From NCBI RefSeq assembly GCF_000527175.1, contig NZ_AZUR01000001.1, positions 62,001 through 126,000 of the forward strand: a stretch of DNA of 64,000 bases. The letters are read 5' to 3'. Shown piece by piece: positions 18,124 to 31,057 of this stretch. Each line of letters starts with the position of its first letter. Positions within the stretch are counted from its first letter, which is position 1. The stretch comes from Pseudogulbenkiania sp. MAI-1. Its GTDB lineage: Bacteria > Pseudomonadota > Gammaproteobacteria > Burkholderiales > Chromobacteriaceae. A program made the position numbers and the translations under genes. Under the pieces are notes generated by a model that saw only the letters and a program-made list of their open reading frames with translations, did not search any database and was not told the DNA's origin.

Positions 18124-18891
18124 TCAGTCGGGCTGCCACTGGTAGGCCTTGAGGATGGTCTTCAGCTTGCCGTTCTTGTGCAGGCGGGCGATGGCCTGGT
18201 TCAGCTCGGCCACGCTGTAACGGCTGGCCGGGGCCACCGCGCACATGGTCGGCATGGTGGAAATCACCACCGGCAGCATCTCCAGCTTGCGCGCCTCGAA
18301 CGGGTAGCTGCGCGCCCAGTAGGCGAATTCCAGCTCGGAGTGGATGGCGACGTCGATCAGCTTCTTCTGCAGCGACTTCATCAACAGGTCGATGCGCGCC
18401 TCGTCCACGCGCGTGGCCTGGCCGCTGGCCCACAGCGCCTCCACTGCCGGGTAATGGTAGCCGCGCGTGGTGCCGATGCGCTTGCCCGACAGATCCTCGA
18501 CGCGCCGGACCGGGGTGGCCGATTTCAGCGCGATCAGCCGCTCCACCTGCGGATACAGCTCCTGCGTCCAGCCCAGCCGGCTGGCGTTGCCGTACCACAG
18601 CGGGTTGGCGTTGCAGTGGATGTCGACCTTGTTGCTCTCGATGTTCTGCTCCACCCGCTTGCGCGAGACGACGATGAACTGCGGCGCGGTGCCCAGCTCT
18701 TCCGCCAGCGCCGTGCCCAGCTCCTTGTACAGCCCGCCCACCAGCCCGTGCTGCGGATCGCTGGCCAACTCGACGATCGGCGGGCCGTCCGAATCCGCCA
18801 CGCCGATGCGTAATACCGCTGCCGCCTGCGCGGACAGCGCCCCCCCCAAGGCCAGCACCATCGCCAGCACCCGTTTATGCGCCCTGAACAT
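18124..18891 (-). CDS. Periplasmic solute-binding protein, family 3 (polar amino acid type)
   Basis: A 255-residue exported protein with a signal peptide (VLAMVLALGGALSAQAAA, cleavage about residue 24) and a type-II periplasmic binding fold: the first lobe begins VLRIGVADSDGPPIVE and the hinge region includes LSGKRIGTTRGYHYPAVEAL. Such proteins usually deliver amino acids to an ABC permease, but no permease or ATPase gene is adjacent, so it may serve a distant transporter or act as a sensor partner. The stop and start are both well placed; the intergenic space to metH holds its promoter. Confidence 0.85.
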   Translation of the reverse strand: MFRAHKRVLAMVLALGGALSAQAAAVLRIGVADSDGPPIVELASDPQHGLVGGLYKELGTALAEELGTAPQFIVVSRKRVEQNIESNKVDIHCNANPLWYGNASRLGWTQELYPQVERLIALKSATPVRRVEDLSGKRIGTTRGYHYPAVEALWASGQATRVDEARIDLLMKSLQKKLIDVAIHSELEFAYWARSYPFEARKLEMLPVVISTMPTMCAVAPASRYSVAELNQAIARLHKNGKLKTILKAYQWQPD

Positions 18892-19003
18892 AAGCTTCTG
18901 CTCTCTTCTTCTTAAAGGTTGGCCGGTTCGGTGCGAACAGCATGGTAAGATGCCAGACCGATGATGCCACCTTCCCGTTTTAGACGATAACTACTTGTTT
19001 GCC

Positions 19004-22723
<3,720 letters not shown>

Positions 22724-22787
22724 GCCTTACCGCCCGCACCGGGCGATGCTCCGCCGTGATGCCAAGCCGGGACGTGTCCGGCTCACC

Positions 22788-22814
22788 AGAAACCGCCCGG
22801 CAAGGGCGGTTTCT
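22788..22814. terminator. Rho-independent terminator between metH and the convergent lyase gene
   Basis: Stem AGAAACCGCCC / GGGCGGTTTCT with a four-base loop CGGC-type turn; A and T tracts on the two arms allow use in both directions. Confidence 0.75.
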
Positions 22815-22836
22815 GCTTGATGGCGATACTGGCCGG

Positions 22837-23979
22837 TCACGACGCCACAATCGCCTGATCGATATCCTCGATCAGGTCCTCGACATCCTCCAGCCCCACC
22901 GACAGCCGTACCAGCGCGTCGGGCAGCCCGGCTTTCTGGCGCTGCTCCGGCGGGATGGCGGCGTGGGTCATGGTGGTGGGCAGGCTGATCAGCGACTCCA
23001 CCCCGCCCAGGCTTTCGGCCAGCGCGAACAGCTTGGTGTGGGTGGTGAAGCGGGCGCTGCGCTCGGCGCCGCCCTTGAGTTCCAGCGAGATCATGCCGCC
23101 GAAGGCGTACATCTGCCGCCGTGCCAGTTCGTGCCAGGGGCTCCCGGTCAGGCCGGGGTAGTGCACGCGTACCACTTCGGGGTGTTGTTCCAGGTGCTGT
23201 GCCAGTTCCAGCGCGTTGGCGCAGTGCTGGCGCATGCGCAGCGCCAGCGTCTTGATGCCGCGCAGCACCAGGAAGCAGTCCATCGGCCCCGGCACCGCGC
23301 CGACGGCGTTCTGCAGGAACTTGAGTTCCTGGTAGAGCGCCTCGTCGTTGGTCACCAGTGCGCCGCCGACGACGTCGGAATGGCCGCCCAAGTACTTGGT
23401 GGTGCTGTGCAGCACCACATCGGCCCCCAGCGTCAGCGGCTGCTGCAGGTAGGGCGAGGCGAAGGTGTTGTCGACCACCACCTTGACGCCGCGCGCGTGG
23501 GCGAGCCGGGCCAGTGCGGCGATGTCGCACACCGTCAGCAGCGGGTTGCTCGGCGTCTCCAGCCACAGCAGCTTGGTGGCCGGGGTGAAGGCGGCTTCCA
23601 CCGCGGCGGGGTCGGTGGCGTCGACGAAGCTCGGCGTGATGCCGAAACGGGTGAACACCCGCGTCATCAGGCGGTAGGTGCCGCCGTACAGGTCCTGCCC
23701 GCACAGCACGTGGTCGCCGCTCGACAGCGTCTGCAGCATGGCCGATTCGGCGGCCAGCCCGCTGGCGAACGCCAGGCCGTAGGCGCCGTCCTCCAGCGCC
23801 GCCAGGTTGGCTTCCAGTGCGCTGCGCGTCGGGTTGGCGGTGCGCGCGTAGTCGTAGCCCTGGTGCACGCCGGGTGCCTGCTGGACGAAGGTGGAGGTCA
23901 GGTAGACCGGGGTCATGACGGCGCCGGTGGCCGGGTCCGGCGTCAGGCCGGCGTGGATGGCCTTGGTGGAGAAACGCAT
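22837..23979 (-). CDS. Cystathionine gamma-lyase / gamma-synthase family PLP enzyme
   Basis: A 380-residue Cys/Met-metabolism PLP enzyme. The PLP lysine is K195 in HSTTKYLGGHSD, preceded by the VVVDNTF strand and the YxR/YDYARTANPTR phosphate-binding region. Gamma-lyases, gamma-synthases and beta-lyases look alike. The neighbour 10 bp upstream on the same strand is a cystathionine beta-synthase, which makes cystathionine gamma-lyase of the reverse transsulfuration route the best reading: cystathionine to cysteine, 2-oxobutyrate and ammonia. A gamma-synthase role cannot be excluded from sequence alone. Confidence 0.87.
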   Translation of the reverse strand: MRFSTKAIHAGLTPDPATGAVMTPVYLTSTFVQQAPGVHQGYDYARTANPTRSALEANLAALEDGAYGLAFASGLAAESAMLQTLSSGDHVLCGQDLYGGTYRLMTRVFTRFGITPSFVDATDPAAVEAAFTPATKLLWLETPSNPLLTVCDIAALARLAHARGVKVVVDNTFASPYLQQPLTLGADVVLHSTTKYLGGHSDVVGGALVTNDEALYQELKFLQNAVGAVPGPMDCFLVLRGIKTLALRMRQHCANALELAQHLEQHPEVVRVHYPGLTGSPWHELARRQMYAFGGMISLELKGGAERSARFTTHTKLFALAESLGGVESLISLPTTMTHAAIPPEQRQKAGLPDALVRLSVGLEDVEDLIEDIDQAIVAS

Positions 23980-23989
23980 GGTTGCCTCG

Positions 23990-25351
23990 CTAGTGGGTGG
24001 CGGTCAGCGCTCGCAGCAGGTCGCCCTGGGTGATGATGTCGTAGCCGTCCCCGCGCCGCACCAGCACGGCCGGCACCTGGCCCGGCACGCGCCGCGCCAG
24101 CTCGTCGAACGGGGTGCCGGCGTCCAGCACCGGCAGCGGCTCGCGCAGCAGTTCGCGCACGATCAGGGTGGCGAGCTCTTTGCCGGCGAGCAGTGCGGCG
24201 ATCACGTCCTGGCGGTACAGCGTGCCCAGCAGCTCGTCGCCGTCGAATACCGGCAGCTGGGCGCAGGGCGTGTTGTTCAGCCGCGCCAGCGCATGAGCCA
24301 GCGCGTCTCCCGGGGCGACACGGGCGAGCGGGCGTGGCGGTTTGGTGCGCAGCACGTCGGCGGCGCTGAGCGCGGGGCGTGCCGTGAGGTAGCCGTTGGC
24401 GCTCATCCAGTCGTCGTTGTAGATCTTGCCGAGGTATTGCCGGCCGCCGTCCGGCAGCAGCACCACCATCAGGTCGTCCGGCCCGAGCCGCTCGGCCACG
24501 CGCAGCGCGCCCAGCACCGCCGCGCCGCTGGAGCCGCCGGCGAAGATGCCTTCCGTGCGCGCCAGGCGCCGTGCCATCAGGAAGCTGTCGCGGTCGTTCA
24601 CCTGCACCACGTCGTCGATCACGCTCCAGTCCAGTGCCTTGGGCACGAAGTCCTCGCCGATGCCTTCCAGCTTGTAGACGTGCGGCTCGACCTCGCGCCC
24701 GCTGTGGAACAGGTCGTAGAGGATGGAGCCTTCCGGGTCGACGCCGATCACCTGCACCGCCGGGTTCTGTTGCTTCAGGTAGCGGCCGATGCCGCTGATG
24801 GTGCCGCAGGTGCCCATGCCGCAGACGAAGTGAGTGATCTTGCCGGCGGTGTCCCGCCAGATTTCCGGGCCGGTGCTGACGTAGTGCGCCTGGGTGTTGT
24901 CGGGGTTGTGGTACTGGTTGCACAGGAAGGAGCCGGGAATCTCGGCCGCCAGCTGGCGCGCCACCTCGATGTACTGGCGCGGGTGGTCCGGCGGCAGGTC
25001 GGTGGGGCAGACGATCACTTCCGCCCCCATCGCGCGCAGCATGTCGATCTTCTCGCGGGATTGCTTGTCGGCGATGGTGAACACGGTCTTGTAGCCGCGC
25101 GCCGCGGCGAACATGGCGAGCCCCATGCCGGTGTTGCCCGAGGTGCATTCGACGATGGTGCCGCCCGGCGCGATCTCGCCGCGCCGCTCGGCCTCGCCGA
25201 CCATGAACTGGCCGATGCGGTCCTTCACCGAGCCGCCCGGGTTCATGAATTCGAGCTTGGCGTAGACCGCGCAGCGGTGCGTTGCGGTCAGGCGGTTCAG
25301 CCGCACCAGCGGGGTGTGGCCGATGGCGTCCAGAATGCTCTCGTACTTCAT
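23990..25351 (-). CDS. Cystathionine beta-synthase
   Basis: A 453-residue fold-type II PLP enzyme that condenses homocysteine with serine. PLP Lys43 lies in NPGGSVKDRIG, the substrate loop is TSGNTGMGLAM (about 70-80), and the phosphate loop is GMGTCGTISGIGRYL. Residues about 335-453 form a pair of regulatory CBS (Bateman) domains, ending in IITQGDLLRAL, so it is the full two-module form rather than a cysteine synthase. The start at 25351 has GGAGG seven bases upstream; an in-frame start 14 codons earlier lacks homology. First gene of a two-gene operon with the gamma-lyase. Confidence 0.92.
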   Translation of the reverse strand: MKYESILDAIGHTPLVRLNRLTATHRCAVYAKLEFMNPGGSVKDRIGQFMVGEAERRGEIAPGGTIVECTSGNTGMGLAMFAAARGYKTVFTIADKQSREKIDMLRAMGAEVIVCPTDLPPDHPRQYIEVARQLAAEIPGSFLCNQYHNPDNTQAHYVSTGPEIWRDTAGKITHFVCGMGTCGTISGIGRYLKQQNPAVQVIGVDPEGSILYDLFHSGREVEPHVYKLEGIGEDFVPKALDWSVIDDVVQVNDRDSFLMARRLARTEGIFAGGSSGAAVLGALRVAERLGPDDLMVVLLPDGGRQYLGKIYNDDWMSANGYLTARPALSAADVLRTKPPRPLARVAPGDALAHALARLNNTPCAQLPVFDGDELLGTLYRQDVIAALLAGKELATLIVRELLREPLPVLDAGTPFDELARRVPGQVPAVLVRRGDGYDIITQGDLLRALTATH

Positions 25352-25479
25352 GGCGTCCCTCCTGGCCCGGGATGGGCGGGCTCTTCGGTTCACTATAGCC
25401 GCTGGCTGGGGACGGCTGCTGCCCCGGCGTATCCGTTTTACAATGCCGTCGTCGCTCCGCTCAGAACTGCTGGATTGCC

Positions 25480-26085
25480 ATGAACATCACCGTGCTGTTT
25501 CCCACCGCCACCGAGGCGAGTTTGTTTTCCCATCCCGGCGTCACCACCATCGTTTCCGGCGTCGGGTTGACCGCCACCGCCTATGCCACGCTGAAGGCCA
25601 TCCAGCAGCACCGGCCCGATGTGCTGATCCTGGCCGGCGTGGCCGGGGTGTACCCGCACGCGAGCCTGCAGATCGGCGACGTGGTGCTGGTGGAGTCGGA
25701 GGTGGAGGGCGATCTGGGCTTTTTCACGCCCGAGGGGTTCACCCACTTGGCGCATCTGCCGCTCGACATGGCGTTCGAGCGCCGCCATACCTTGCATTGC
25801 CCGCGGCTGCCGGAGGGCTTCGCGCGGACGAAGAGCGTGTCGCTGAACGCGGCGCTGGCGCCGTTCGTCGATAGCCGCGAGGTGGAGATCGAGAACATGG
25901 AGGGGGCGGCGTTTTTCCATGTCTGCCTGGAGGAAGGGCAGCGCTTCGTCGAGATCCGCGCCATTTCCAACGTGGTGAAGCCGGGGCACGACGATTGGGA
26001 TCTGGAGGGCTCGGTGCGGGCGCTGACCGACGGGCTCTATCGGTTGATCGCGGCGCTGCGGCAGGAGGAAGCCGGTGCGGCCTGA
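25480..26085 (+). CDS. Purine nucleosidase/phosphorylase-fold protein (futalosine hydrolase or MTA/SAH nucleosidase type)
   Basis: A 201-residue protein of the PNP/UDP family. It has the core strands ITVLFPTATEASLF and LILAGVAGVYP, the GDVVLVESEVEGDLGFF segment of futalosine hydrolases and the ribose-binding signature EIENMEGAAFFHVC followed by IRAISNVV, where the Met-Glu pair binds the ribose hydroxyls. It is shorter than MtnN (about 230). Futalosine hydrolase (MqnB) is the closest type by motif. The genes around it handle homocysteine, so SAH or MTA cleavage is the alternative. Divergent from the transsulfuration operon with about 130 bp between the starts, followed by a strong terminator. 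Confidence 0.75.
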   Translation: MNITVLFPTATEASLFSHPGVTTIVSGVGLTATAYATLKAIQQHRPDVLILAGVAGVYPHASLQIGDVVLVESEVEGDLGFFTPEGFTHLAHLPLDMAFERRHTLHCPRLPEGFARTKSVSLNAALAPFVDSREVEIENMEGAAFFHVCLEEGQRFVEIRAISNVVKPGHDDWDLEGSVRALTDGLYRLIAALRQEEAGAA

Positions 26086-26160
26086 GACGCTGCCGCGCTG
26101 TGCCGACACGGCGCCGAAGCTGGGCTACAATGCCCGGCTTCCGCTCGTCGGCGAGAGACG

Positions 26161-26197
26161 AAGGTTGGCCAGAAACCTCTGGGTTTCGGCCAACTTT
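26161..26197 (+). terminator. Rho-independent terminator
   Basis: Stem GTTGGCCAGAAACC / GGTTTCGGCCAAC with a TCTG loop followed by TTTTT, 76 bp after the nucleosidase gene. Confidence 0.85.
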
Positions 26198-26321
26198 TTG
26201 GCATGCCCGGCCCGGCTGCGGAGATTGACTTGGCTCACGGCGGGCCGCCTGACTTTGCTGCACCATGTAAAGAAACGTAAACGTCGACTGCGGCGGCCAC
26301 GGCTGCGCTATCGTCCCCGGG

Positions 26322-27116
26322 ATGAAGGTCATGAAGGGTATTCTCTCCACGCGCACAGGCCGCCGCATGGCGGCCTTGCTGTATGTGCTGCTGTCGCTGC
26401 CGGCGCTGGGCGCCGAGCCCGGCTTGCCGCTGCGCGTCGCCATCGGCGAGACCAAGGCGCCGTACGTGATGGCGGAGGAGCAGCGCGGCGTGGAGTACGA
26501 GCTGGTCACCAGCGCGCTGCAGCTGGCCGGCTACCAGCCGCAGGTGTCGTTCGCCCCCAACAAGCGCGCCCAGGAGTGGCTCGCCGCCGGGCGGGTCGAC
26601 GCCGCCATCGCCAACGACGGCGGTTACCTGTCCGAGCCTTACATCGCCTACCAGAACATGGCGATCACACTGTGCCGGCGCCAGATCCGGCTCGACAGCG
26701 TGCTGGACCTCGGCCGTTACCGGGTGGCGGCGTTCCAGAACGCGCAGCGCTTTCTCGGGCCGGACTACGCGGCGATGGCGGCGGGCAATCCCGATTACGT
26801 CGAGCAGTCGCCGCAGATCACCGTCAACCGCCTGCTGTACACCGGCCGCACCGACGTGGCGGTGGCCGACATCAACGTCTTCCTGCAGTTCAACGACGAG
26901 CTCGGCCCCGGCATCGATGCCCAGCCGGCGCCCTGCCCCTACGCCTTGTTCCCGCCGACGCCGTACCGCTTGGCTTTTCGCGATGCGGTGGCGCGCGATC
27001 GCTTCAACAAGGCGCTGCGCCTCTTGCACCAGCAGGGCTTCTACGAGGCGCTGGCGAAGCGCTACCACCTGCCGGCACCGCAGGGCCGGCCGTCGTTCAA
27101 GCCGCCGGCGCGCTGA
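26322..27116 (+). CDS. Periplasmic solute-binding protein, family 3-like
   Basis: A 264-residue exported protein. The signal peptide (RRMAALLYVLLSLPALGA) is cleaved near residue 30 before AEPGLPLRVAIGETKAPYV. The type-II binding fold continues with GVEYELVTSALQLAG, EWLAAGRVDAAIANDGG and a C-terminal lobe ending QQGFYEALAKRYHLP. No ABC permease is nearby. The next gene, 90 bp away on the same strand, is a membrane cyclic-di-GMP enzyme with a periplasmic CHASE4 sensor, so this protein might present a ligand to it; that is a guess from position. An ATG nine bases downstream is an equally possible start. Confidence 0.82.
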   Translation: MKVMKGILSTRTGRRMAALLYVLLSLPALGAEPGLPLRVAIGETKAPYVMAEEQRGVEYELVTSALQLAGYQPQVSFAPNKRAQEWLAAGRVDAAIANDGGYLSEPYIAYQNMAITLCRRQIRLDSVLDLGRYRVAAFQNAQRFLGPDYAAMAAGNPDYVEQSPQITVNRLLYTGRTDVAVADINVFLQFNDELGPGIDAQPAPCPYALFPPTPYRLAFRDAVARDRFNKALRLLHQQGFYEALAKRYHLPAPQGRPSFKPPAR

Positions 27117-27205
27117 GGACGCTACCCCGGCTGCCATGAAGTACCAATGCAAGTGGATTCTGAAGGGTTTATGCTTTAGGGATCGCCTGTTGGCGGGAGG
27201 GTGGC

Positions 27206-29512
27206 ATGAAGCGGGTAAGACTCGGCCGGTGGGCCGCGTGGCGCATGGCCGGCGTGCTCGGCGCCGCCTGCTGCGCCGCGCTGCTGGGCTCCTATCTCCT
27301 CCTCGAGAGGACCTTCGACGAGTTCGAGCGGCACGAGGTGCGGAGTCATCTCAAGCGGGTGAGCGTCGTTATCCAGAACGACCTGCAGGGGCTCTTGGCT
27401 TCGGCGAACGACTACGCGCATTGGGACGATGCCTACCAGTTCCTGGGTGGGACCAAACCGGACTTCTTCGACGCCAACTTCACGGTCGAGGTGGCGGCCA
27501 ACCTGCGCCTGGACTGGGGGGCGGTGCTGGATGTGCAGGCCAGGCCGGTGCAGACGCGCCAGCTGTCGGGGCCGGCCGTCGGCCAGCCGCTGAGCGGGCC
27601 GCAATGGCACATGCTGGAGCAGTACTTTTCCCGCCACGGCGCCTGCGCCAAGCCCGGCGTGGTGCTGTTCTGGCATCGGCAGCGTCCGCTGGCGGTGGCC
27701 TATTCCGACGTGACCGACTCCGATATGACCAAGCCGGCACGGGGTTGTCTGCTGATGGCCCGCTTTCTCGACGGCGGCTACCGTGACGCGCTGGTCCGGC
27801 TGACCGGCGTGGACTTCCATCTCCGTCCCGGCGCCGGCGCGCCCGTCGTGGCGCAGACCGGGGAGGGGAACTGGTTGGGCCGGGCGCCGCTGGGCCGCCT
27901 GCCCGCCTCGATCGAGGCGCTCGGTCCGCCGCGGCTGGACGGCGAGCGGACCACGACGTACGGCCTGCTGGCGGCCAACCTGGTGGCGCTCAGCCTGATC
28001 GCCCTCGTCATCACCGGGACCCTGTTGCGGCGCAAGGTGCTGGGCCGCCTGGCGCACTTCTCGCACCTGGCCGACAGCTACCGCGCCTCCCAGGACCTCA
28101 CCATCCGCTGGCCGGTCGGCGGGACGGACGAGCTCGACAACCTCGGCCAGTCGCTGAACGAGATGATGAGCCAGATCGACCGCCAGCACGGCACCTTGTC
28201 GTATTTGGCCGATCATGATGCGCTGACCTCGCTGGGCAACCGCCGCCAGCTGATGGCTGCGCTGGCGGCGGCGACTGGTGCACCGCCCCGGCCGGCGCAG
28301 GGGGTGTGCTGCCTGCTGCTGATCGATCTGGACGACTTCAAGCTGATCAACGACAGCCTCGGCCATATGGCGGGGGACGAGGTGCTGCATATCGCCGCCG
28401 ACCGCATCGGTCGCGTGATTCGCCGGCAGGATACCGCGGTCCGTCTCGGCGGCGACGAGTTCGCCATCCTGGTGCCCGCCACCTCGCTGGCCTCCGTGTC
28501 GAGCTTTGCCGAGCGCCTGCTCACCGAGCTGCGCCAGCCCATCTACCTGGACGAGCACCGGCTGTCGCTCAGCGCTTCGATCGGCATCGCGCCGGCCGAG
28601 CCCTCGCTCAATGCGACCGACTGGCTGCGCAACGCCGATCTGGCGATGTATGAGGCCAAGCGGCTCGGCAAGCACCGCATCAGCGTGTTCGACAAGGGGT
28701 TGCTCGCCTCGGCGGCCAGGCGGCTGCGGCTCGAGCACGCCCTGCGCGCTGCCCTCGACAGCGATGCCCTGGCGGTGTGGTTCCAGCCCATCGTCGATGG
28801 CCGCGACAAGCGTCTCGTGGGCATGGAGGCGCTGGTGCGCTGGCCGATCGACGACGGCTATGTGCCGCCGGACGAGTTCATCGGCATCGCCGAGGAGAGC
28901 GGCCTGATCGACCGGCTCGGGGCCTTCGTGCTCGATCGGACCTGCGAGGTGCTGGCACGTCTGCGCCAGCAGCATCCGGCGCTGACGTGCAATGTCAACC
29001 TGTCGGTGCGGCAGTTCACCGATGGCGAGCTGGCGGTCGAGATTCCGGCCGTGCTGGCCCGCTATGGGCTTCCCGCCGCGGCCCTGCACCTCGAGCTGAC
29101 CGAGAGCATGGTGGCGCAGCACGAAAAGGAACTGTTGCCGACCATGAGCCGGCTGGTGGCGCAGGGGTTCTCCTTCCACCTGGACGATTTCGGCACCGGC
29201 TATTCGTCGCTGGAGCGGCTGCAGAGCCTGCCCATCCACACGCTGAAGATCGACCGCCGCTTCGTCACCCCGCTGCAGTACGGCGAAGACGCCATCGCCC
29301 GCACCGTGGCGGATCTGGCGCGCAATCTCGCGCTCGCGGTGATCGCCGAAGGCGTGGAAACCGAGCGGGAGCGTCTGCGCCTGCTGGAGCTGGGGGTGGT
29401 CCAGATGCAGGGTTATTTGTTCGCCCGGCCGATGCCGGAGCACCTGCTGCTGCTGTGGCTGGAGAGCCATGCCTGCCGACCGGAAACCCGCGAGGCGCCC
29501 ACCGCCGACTGA
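27206..29512 (+). CDS. CHASE4-HAMP-GGDEF-EAL cyclic-di-GMP enzyme
   Basis: A 768-residue inner-membrane protein that makes and/or breaks c-di-GMP. TM1 is about residues 13-34. The periplasmic CHASE4 domain follows, with its signature DYAHWDDAYQF at 69-79. TM2 is about 255-273, then HAMP (to about 325). The GGDEF domain has an intact catalytic loop RLGGDEF (415-419). The EAL domain has an intact MEALVRW (541-543), VNLSVRQF, HLELTESM, LDDFGTGYSSL and LKIDRRFV. Both active sites therefore look competent. Follows the solute-binding protein gene by 90 bp, probably with its own promoter or in the same transcript. Confidence 0.93.
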   Translation: MKRVRLGRWAAWRMAGVLGAACCAALLGSYLLLERTFDEFERHEVRSHLKRVSVVIQNDLQGLLASANDYAHWDDAYQFLGGTKPDFFDANFTVEVAANLRLDWGAVLDVQARPVQTRQLSGPAVGQPLSGPQWHMLEQYFSRHGACAKPGVVLFWHRQRPLAVAYSDVTDSDMTKPARGCLLMARFLDGGYRDALVRLTGVDFHLRPGAGAPVVAQTGEGNWLGRAPLGRLPASIEALGPPRLDGERTTTYGLLAANLVALSLIALVITGTLLRRKVLGRLAHFSHLADSYRASQDLTIRWPVGGTDELDNLGQSLNEMMSQIDRQHGTLSYLADHDALTSLGNRRQLMAALAAATGAPPRPAQGVCCLLLIDLDDFKLINDSLGHMAGDEVLHIAADRIGRVIRRQDTAVRLGGDEFAILVPATSLASVSSFAERLLTELRQPIYLDEHRLSLSASIGIAPAEPSLNATDWLRNADLAMYEAKRLGKHRISVFDKGLLASAARRLRLEHALRAALDSDALAVWFQPIVDGRDKRLVGMEALVRWPIDDGYVPPDEFIGIAEESGLIDRLGAFVLDRTCEVLARLRQQHPALTCNVNLSVRQFTDGELAVEIPAVLARYGLPAAALHLELTESMVAQHEKELLPTMSRLVAQGFSFHLDDFGTGYSSLERLQSLPIHTLKIDRRFVTPLQYGEDAIARTVADLARNLALAVIAEGVETERERLRLLELGVVQMQGYLFARPMPEHLLLLWLESHACRPETREAPTAD

Positions 29513-29541
29513 GCGTGCGGCATGGCCCGCCTCGGCGCCGC

Positions 29542-31044
29542 TCAGGCCCCGATCGCCCCGGCCAGCGTGGCGAAGTGGCGCGCGATATCATCCTCGTCGA
29601 CGTGGGCATAGCCCAGCAGCAGGCCGGGCTGGTGCTGGGCGTCGCCACGGTAATAGGCGCTCAGTGGCCGGGTCAGGATGCCGCGTGCGAGCGCCGCGGC
29701 GCTGACGGCGCGGTCGTCGCAGCCTTCCGGCAGACCCAGCACCAGGTGCAGCCCGGCGGCGCCGTCGTGGATGGCGAGCCCGTCGTCGAAGTGGTGGCGG
29801 ATGGCCGACAGCAGCGCCTCGCGCCGGGCGGCGTAGAGGTGGCGCATGCGGCGGATGTGCGAGACGAAGTGGCCCTCGGCGATGAAGTCGGCCAGCACCG
29901 CCTGGGTCAGGTACTGGCCGCCACGGAACAGCTCCGATAGCCCGGTCTGGAAGCTTTCCACCAGTTCCTCCGGCACTACCATGTAGCCCAGCCGCAGCCC
30001 GGGGTAGATTACCTTGGAGAAGGTGGCGAGGTAGATCACCCGGCCATGGCCGTCCAGCCCCTGCAGCGAGGGTAGCGGCGGGCGGCCGTAGCGGAATTCG
30101 CTGTCGTAGTCGTCCTCGACGATCCAGCTATCGTGGCGGCGCGCGTAGGCCAGGAGGCGGCGCCGCCGCGCCAGGCTCATCACCGCGCCCAGCGGGTACT
30201 GGTGCGAGGGCGAGGCGTAGATCAGCCTCGGCACCCCGAGCCGGGCGCCTTCGTCCACCTGCAGCCCCTCGCCGTCCACCGGCACCGGCAGCGTGGCCAG
30301 CCCGGCGCTGCGCCACACGCTGTGCACCCCCCAATAGCCCGGATTCTCCACCCAGGCGGTGTCGCCGGCATCGCCCAGCAGCAGCGCGATCAGCTGCAGC
30401 GCCGCATGCGAGCCGTTGGTGACGATGATCTGCTCCGGCGTGCAGCGCACCCCGCGCGAGCTGTGCAGGTAATCGGCCAGCGCGTTGCGCAGCGCCGGCA
30501 GGCCGGGGCCGACGGCGTAGGTCAGCAGGTCCGGCTGCGGCTTGCGCCACTGGCGGTTGTGCAGCCGCATCCAGGTGCGCGACGGGAAGGTGCGCACCTC
30601 CGGCACGCCGGGCATGAAGGCACCCCACTGCTTCTCGCCGGCGCCGGCCTGCTCGACCAACTGCGCACCACGGCGCGAGATCGCCGCCCCACTGGCCGGC
30701 ACGGGGCGGGTCGGGCTGGGCGGCTCGCGGCTGGCGAGCTTGTCCGGCCGGGTGTCGAGCACGAAGGTGCCTTGGCCGACGCCGGCCGAGACGTAGCCCT
30801 CGGCGCCCAGCCGCTCGTAGACGTGAATCACGGTATTGCGCGCGAGCCCCAGCTCGCTCGCCAGCTGGCGCGAGGAGGGCAGGCGCAGCCCCGGCGGCAG
30901 CGTTTCCTGCAGGATGGCGTCGCGCAGCAGGCGGTAGAGCTGGCGGTTGTTCGGTTCGGCGCTGGCCGGGTCGAAATGCTGTTGCAGCAGGTCGGCCAGC
31001 AGCGGCGGCGAGGCGGTGGCGGAGGGGCTGGGTCGTTGCGCCAT
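29542..31044 (-). CDS. MocR/GabR-type PLP-dependent transcriptional regulator
   Basis: A 500-residue fusion of a GntR winged helix (about 35-100; PSSRQLASELGLARNTVIHVYERLGAEGYV) and a class-I aminotransferase-like domain (about 130-490) with the PLP lysine in YLATFSKVIYPGLRLGYMV. In GabR the PLP forms an adduct with GABA to switch promoters; PdxR senses PLP itself. Divergent from a GabP-type permease gene, which supports a GabR-like role in GABA or other amine uptake. Three GGATTGG copies lie just upstream of its ATG (31058-31111) and look like its own operator. Confidence 0.88.
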   Translation of the reverse strand: MAQRPSPSATASPPLLADLLQQHFDPASAEPNNRQLYRLLRDAILQETLPPGLRLPSSRQLASELGLARNTVIHVYERLGAEGYVSAGVGQGTFVLDTRPDKLASREPPSPTRPVPASGAAISRRGAQLVEQAGAGEKQWGAFMPGVPEVRTFPSRTWMRLHNRQWRKPQPDLLTYAVGPGLPALRNALADYLHSSRGVRCTPEQIIVTNGSHAALQLIALLLGDAGDTAWVENPGYWGVHSVWRSAGLATLPVPVDGEGLQVDEGARLGVPRLIYASPSHQYPLGAVMSLARRRRLLAYARRHDSWIVEDDYDSEFRYGRPPLPSLQGLDGHGRVIYLATFSKVIYPGLRLGYMVVPEELVESFQTGLSELFRGGQYLTQAVLADFIAEGHFVSHIRRMRHLYAARREALLSAIRHHFDDGLAIHDGAAGLHLVLGLPEGCDDRAVSAAALARGILTRPLSAYYRGDAQHQPGLLLGYAHVDEDDIARHFATLAGAIGA

Positions 31045-31057
31045 GGCAGGGTCTGAG

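Noticed and set aside
18892..19003. Promoter TTGGCC / TAAGAT upstream of metH
   Set aside because: The spacing of about 21 bp is outside the normal 16-19 range and no second feature supports it, so it was not annotated.
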